Positions 63,611 to 64,000 of a stretch of 64,000 nt of DNA are shown here, piece by piece. Source of the DNA: Photobacterium sp. CCB-ST2H9 (GTDB lineage Bacteria; Pseudomonadota; Gammaproteobacteria; Enterobacterales; Vibrionaceae); assembly GCF_023151555.2 (NCBI RefSeq), contig NZ_CP100426.1, positions 62,001 to 126,000 on the forward strand, written 5' to 3'. The notes under the pieces are model-generated. The model saw only the letters and a program-made list of their open reading frames with translations, was not told where the DNA came from and did not search any database. The translations under genes and the position numbers were made by a program. Within the stretch, counting starts at the first letter, position 1. Every line of letters begins with the position of its first letter.

Positions 63611-64000
63611 TATCAACACATCCTTGTTCTTTTTTTGCAAAAATATTGGCGGTTGTGGCTGTTTTTTTCTCAGCAACGTCTTATTGCCAAACAGGGATCA
63701 CGAACACCAGCGATCAACCCGTTCGTTTGGTGATTACTCCAGAATCCATCACCTTTGATGGTAAGCCATTGCGTTTTGAAGAGCCCCTGAAAGATTGGAT
63801 TCAGGTACTGGGGGACAATTATATCCAAGGTGAGCGCGATTCGGTTGCTGCATTTAAATCTAAGAGGTTTATCTACCCGGAGTTAGGGATTGATCTTGAA
63901 GTGCAAAGAAATACAAAATCGCCTAGTTCTGACTGGGTAAATGGACAAGTAGGTACGCTGAATGATCCCATGAATCGATATATTGTTGATGTGAGGATCA
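63607..64000 (+). CDS. Secreted protein, likely immunity to the VgrG effector (partial)
   Basis: The start overlaps the vgrG stop by ATGA, and the gene runs off the window; at least 131 residues are visible. A signal peptide (FAKILAVVAVFFSATSYC) predicts the periplasm; TSYC is not a good lipobox. The visible mature part has ITFDGKPLRFEEPLKDWIQV, then LG, and later RFIYPELGIDLEVQ, a pattern reminding of small periplasmic proteins found beside T6SS effectors. Coupled translation with an effector gene and the periplasmic address make it the best candidate for the cognate immunity protein. No family name is claimed firmly. Confidence 0.75.
   Translation, partial: MISTHPCSFFAKILAVVAVFFSATSYCQTGITNTSDQPVRLVITPESITFDGKPLRFEEPLKDWIQVLGDNYIQGERDSVAAFKSKRFIYPELGIDLEVQRNTKSPSSDWVNGQVGTLNDPMNRYIVDVRI

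Noticed and set aside
22283..64000. Possibility that T6SS genes belong to a phage tail or extracellular contractile particle
   Set aside because: TssJ, TssL, TssM, ClpV and TagA are present, which define a membrane-anchored T6SS; no phage structural or lysis genes were seen.

Overview
The window looks like a chromosomal segment of a marine gamma-proteobacterium of the family Vibrionaceae; Photobacterium, Grimontia and Enterovibrio fit as well as Vibrio. The evidence is the full set of T6SS genes with VasH, VasL/TagA and Hcp of Vibrio type, thioredoxin 2, a PA3496/DUF3545 protein, Ohr, and a chaperone-usher pilus next to a CsgD-like regulator. Most genes have moderate GC. AT-rich exceptions are the pilus regulator and first pilin, the long intergenic gaps of the T6SS, parts of a giant lipoprotein gene, and the toxin end of vgrG. 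No transposase, integrase, CRISPR array or plasmid gene was seen.

Region 1 (1-9480) is ordinary accessory metabolism and stress response: a LysE/RhtB exporter, an mdaB quinone reductase divergent from an HxlR regulator, a chemoreceptor, an ABM monooxygenase, a lipoprotein of unknown function, trxC, a PA3496-like protein, an M14 carboxypeptidase and a NUDIX hydrolase. The first 900 bases hold no convincing gene but contain two diverged, gap-free copies of a segment of about 110 bp.

Region 2 (9546-9856) is tRNA-Ser(UGA). Its 3' end and terminator are duplicated as an exact 66-bp direct repeat 174 bp downstream, which looks like an attachment-site footprint. A TTC38-like TPR gene follows.

Region 3 (11774-18677) is a chaperone-usher pilus of the archaic (spore coat U-like) type: LuxR/CsgD-type regulator, two pilin-like proteins, an attenuator hairpin, two chaperones, the usher and a tip adhesin, with the last three genes overlapping by ATGA. 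An FAD-linked oxidase, a DUF3429 protein and ohr separate it from region 4.

Region 4 (22283-64000) is a type VI secretion system with all 13 core genes. kinase-tssA-tssB-tssC-tssE-tssF-tssG run forward. An Lrp/AsnC regulator, tssM and tagA run in reverse. An outer-membrane barrel, tagH, tssJ, tssK and tssL run forward. clpV-vasH run in reverse, and hcp-vgrG run forward from a near-consensus sigma-54 promoter. Between tssL and vasH lie genes that are not core T6SS parts: an SPFH membrane protein, a lipoprotein of about 2,586 residues built of Ig-like repeats, the wreck of a YadA-like adhesin, and an AA10 (LPMO)-like protein with no signal peptide. The window ends with an evolved VgrG of about 1,620 residues carrying a zinc-metallopeptidase-like segment and a HET-C-like domain split by a coiled coil. 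It overlaps a secreted protein, cut by the window end, that is the obvious immunity candidate. This VgrG-HET-C module and its partner are the most striking content.
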